Made by a program: the position numbers and the translations under genes. Below, one piece after another: positions 63,561 to 64,000 of a stretch of DNA of 64,000 nucleotides; within the stretch, counting starts at the first letter, position 1; each line of letters starts with the position of its first letter. This DNA is from Ellagibacter isourolithinifaciens (GTDB lineage Bacteria > Actinomycetota > Coriobacteriia > Coriobacteriales > Eggerthellaceae): positions 42,756 to 106,755 of the forward strand of contig NZ_WAJR01000006.1 of the NCBI RefSeq assembly GCF_008831035.1, in the 5' to 3' direction. The notes below the pieces were generated by a model. It ran no database searches. It was not told the DNA's origin and worked only from the letters and a program-made list of their open reading frames with translations.

Positions 63561-63872
63561 TTACAGCTCGAATACGTCGTCTTCGTCCATGATTACCTTC
63601 ATTGCCCAAGGTGGCACCTTCCTTTCTCGCGGCGTGTCGTCCACAAACACGAACGCCGTCTCGTAGGCAGGTGGGGTTACGGGGTATTTTCCCAGGCCAT
63701 CGGTGAAATAGATGAGCCCCTTCAGGTTCGCGAGCTCGCGTGTGCGAACAAGCTCGTCGACGTATTTGAACACGGGGCGGAAATCGGTGCCGCCGAATCC
63801 GCGCGTGACGAATTCCTCGAAGGCGCGGTCGATATCGCGAATTGAGGTTATCTTCACATCGCGCGTGATATC
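63561..63872 (-). pseudogene. 5'-truncated VWA-like (DUF2201) protein gene
   Basis: About 104 codons encode only the second half of a VWA-like domain: GFGGTDFRPVFKYV (metal-site TDF), LKGLIYFTDGLGKYP, ETAFVFVDD and a VPPWAMKVIM end. The expected upstream part, including the DTSGS metal motif, is absent; the frame runs into unrelated sequence before about 63872 and meets TAG at 63968-63966. A GTG at 63857 could still start a short protein. It lies 88 bp upstream of the MoxR-like gene, its usual partner. Confidence 0.6.
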
Positions 63873-63901
63873 GCGGTAGTGTCCCGAATGTTGGTGTAGA
63901 G

Positions 63902-63943
63902 CTCGGTTCTCGAGGGTAGCCGCAGGCTGCCCGAGGAGCCGAG
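63902..63943. repeat. Long imperfect hairpin at the junction upstream of the VWA remnant
   Basis: 63902-63921 pairs with 63925-63943 through about 17 base pairs including three G-U, with a small internal loop and a GCA apex. It lies just outside the point where VWA homology ends. Confidence 0.6.
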
Positions 63944-63949
63944 AATCAC

Positions 63950-63969
63950 CTAGAATGCCGTCATTCTAG
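63950..63969. repeat. Perfect 8-bp hairpin beside the long hairpin
   Basis: CTAGAATG and CATTCTAG enclose the loop CCGT. Together with the hairpin at 63902-63943 it resembles structured ends of IS200/IS605-like or REP-type elements; no transposase is in the window. Confidence 0.55.
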
Positions 63970-64000
63970 CGCATGCTACGCCGCCTTCCTGCCGGGAATC

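Overview
The window reads as a chromosomal segment of a high-GC, anaerobic gut actinobacterium of the class Coriobacteriia, most likely family Eggerthellaceae (Gordonibacter/Adlercreutzia/Eggerthella relatives). The grounds are GC-rich codon use, an actinobacterial-type dnaK-grpE-dnaJ-hspR-clpB cluster, a bis-MGD molybdoenzyme with its own LysR regulator and MFS carrier, and a multi-membrane-span LuxR regulator of the kind abundant in this family. Species assignment is inference. I saw no rRNA, tRNA, CRISPR array, prophage or complete insertion sequence.

Left part (1-25 kb). A nitrate/sulfonate-type ABC importer (minus strand, permease cut by the window edge) lies divergently from a lone hypE. 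A 2x[4Fe-4S] ferredoxin follows, then the PLP-synthesis genes pdxS-pdxT facing away from their MocR-type regulator. The HspR heat-shock operon follows, with two HAIR-like repeats, one inside a near-consensus promoter. Next is a LysR-controlled unit (molybdopterin catalytic subunit, small Fe-S subunit, unknown 146-aa protein, MFS carrier) that looks like a catechol/pyrogallol dehydroxylase-type respiratory module. A zinc-ribbon protein, a TrkH potassium transporter with a tiny upstream membrane ORF, an OB-fold-like secreted protein and rsgA close this part.

Middle part (25-42 kb). The phosphate operon pstS-pstC-pstA-pstB-pstB-phoU is preceded by 11-bp Pho-box-like repeats and followed by an OmpR-type response regulator without an adjacent kinase. 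Then come a glycosyltransferase, a TauE/SafE exporter, a LytS-type kinase without an adjacent LytTR regulator, and an MscS channel. A 738-bp non-coding stretch carries a 147-bp element with 28-bp perfect inverted arms. After it lie a GntR/DUF1648 pair, a membrane Ser/Thr kinase, and a pyridoxal kinase with a small membrane protein.

Right part (42-64 kb). An island of visibly lower GC (about 42.4-49.4 kb) holds the most unusual system. It comprises an 803-aa protein with two successive (multi-TM + LuxR HTH) units, a small secreted WSPDS-containing protein, two exported lipoprotein-like/anchored proteins, two ABC-2-like membrane subunits and an ABC ATPase. It resembles a bacteriocin/peptide export-and-immunity locus under membrane-embedded control. 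Downstream are serS, an anchored lipocalin-like protein, a stand-alone domain like the cyanophycin synthetase N-terminus, an aminotransferase, a D-Ala-D-Ala ligase-type ATP-grasp enzyme, YtxH-, PRC-barrel-, TVP38- and TM2-type envelope proteins, class I fructose-bisphosphate aldolase, a CstA carrier with an unknown partner, and a MoxR-type ATPase. The VWA partner of that ATPase appears 5'-truncated at a hairpin-rich junction near the right edge.
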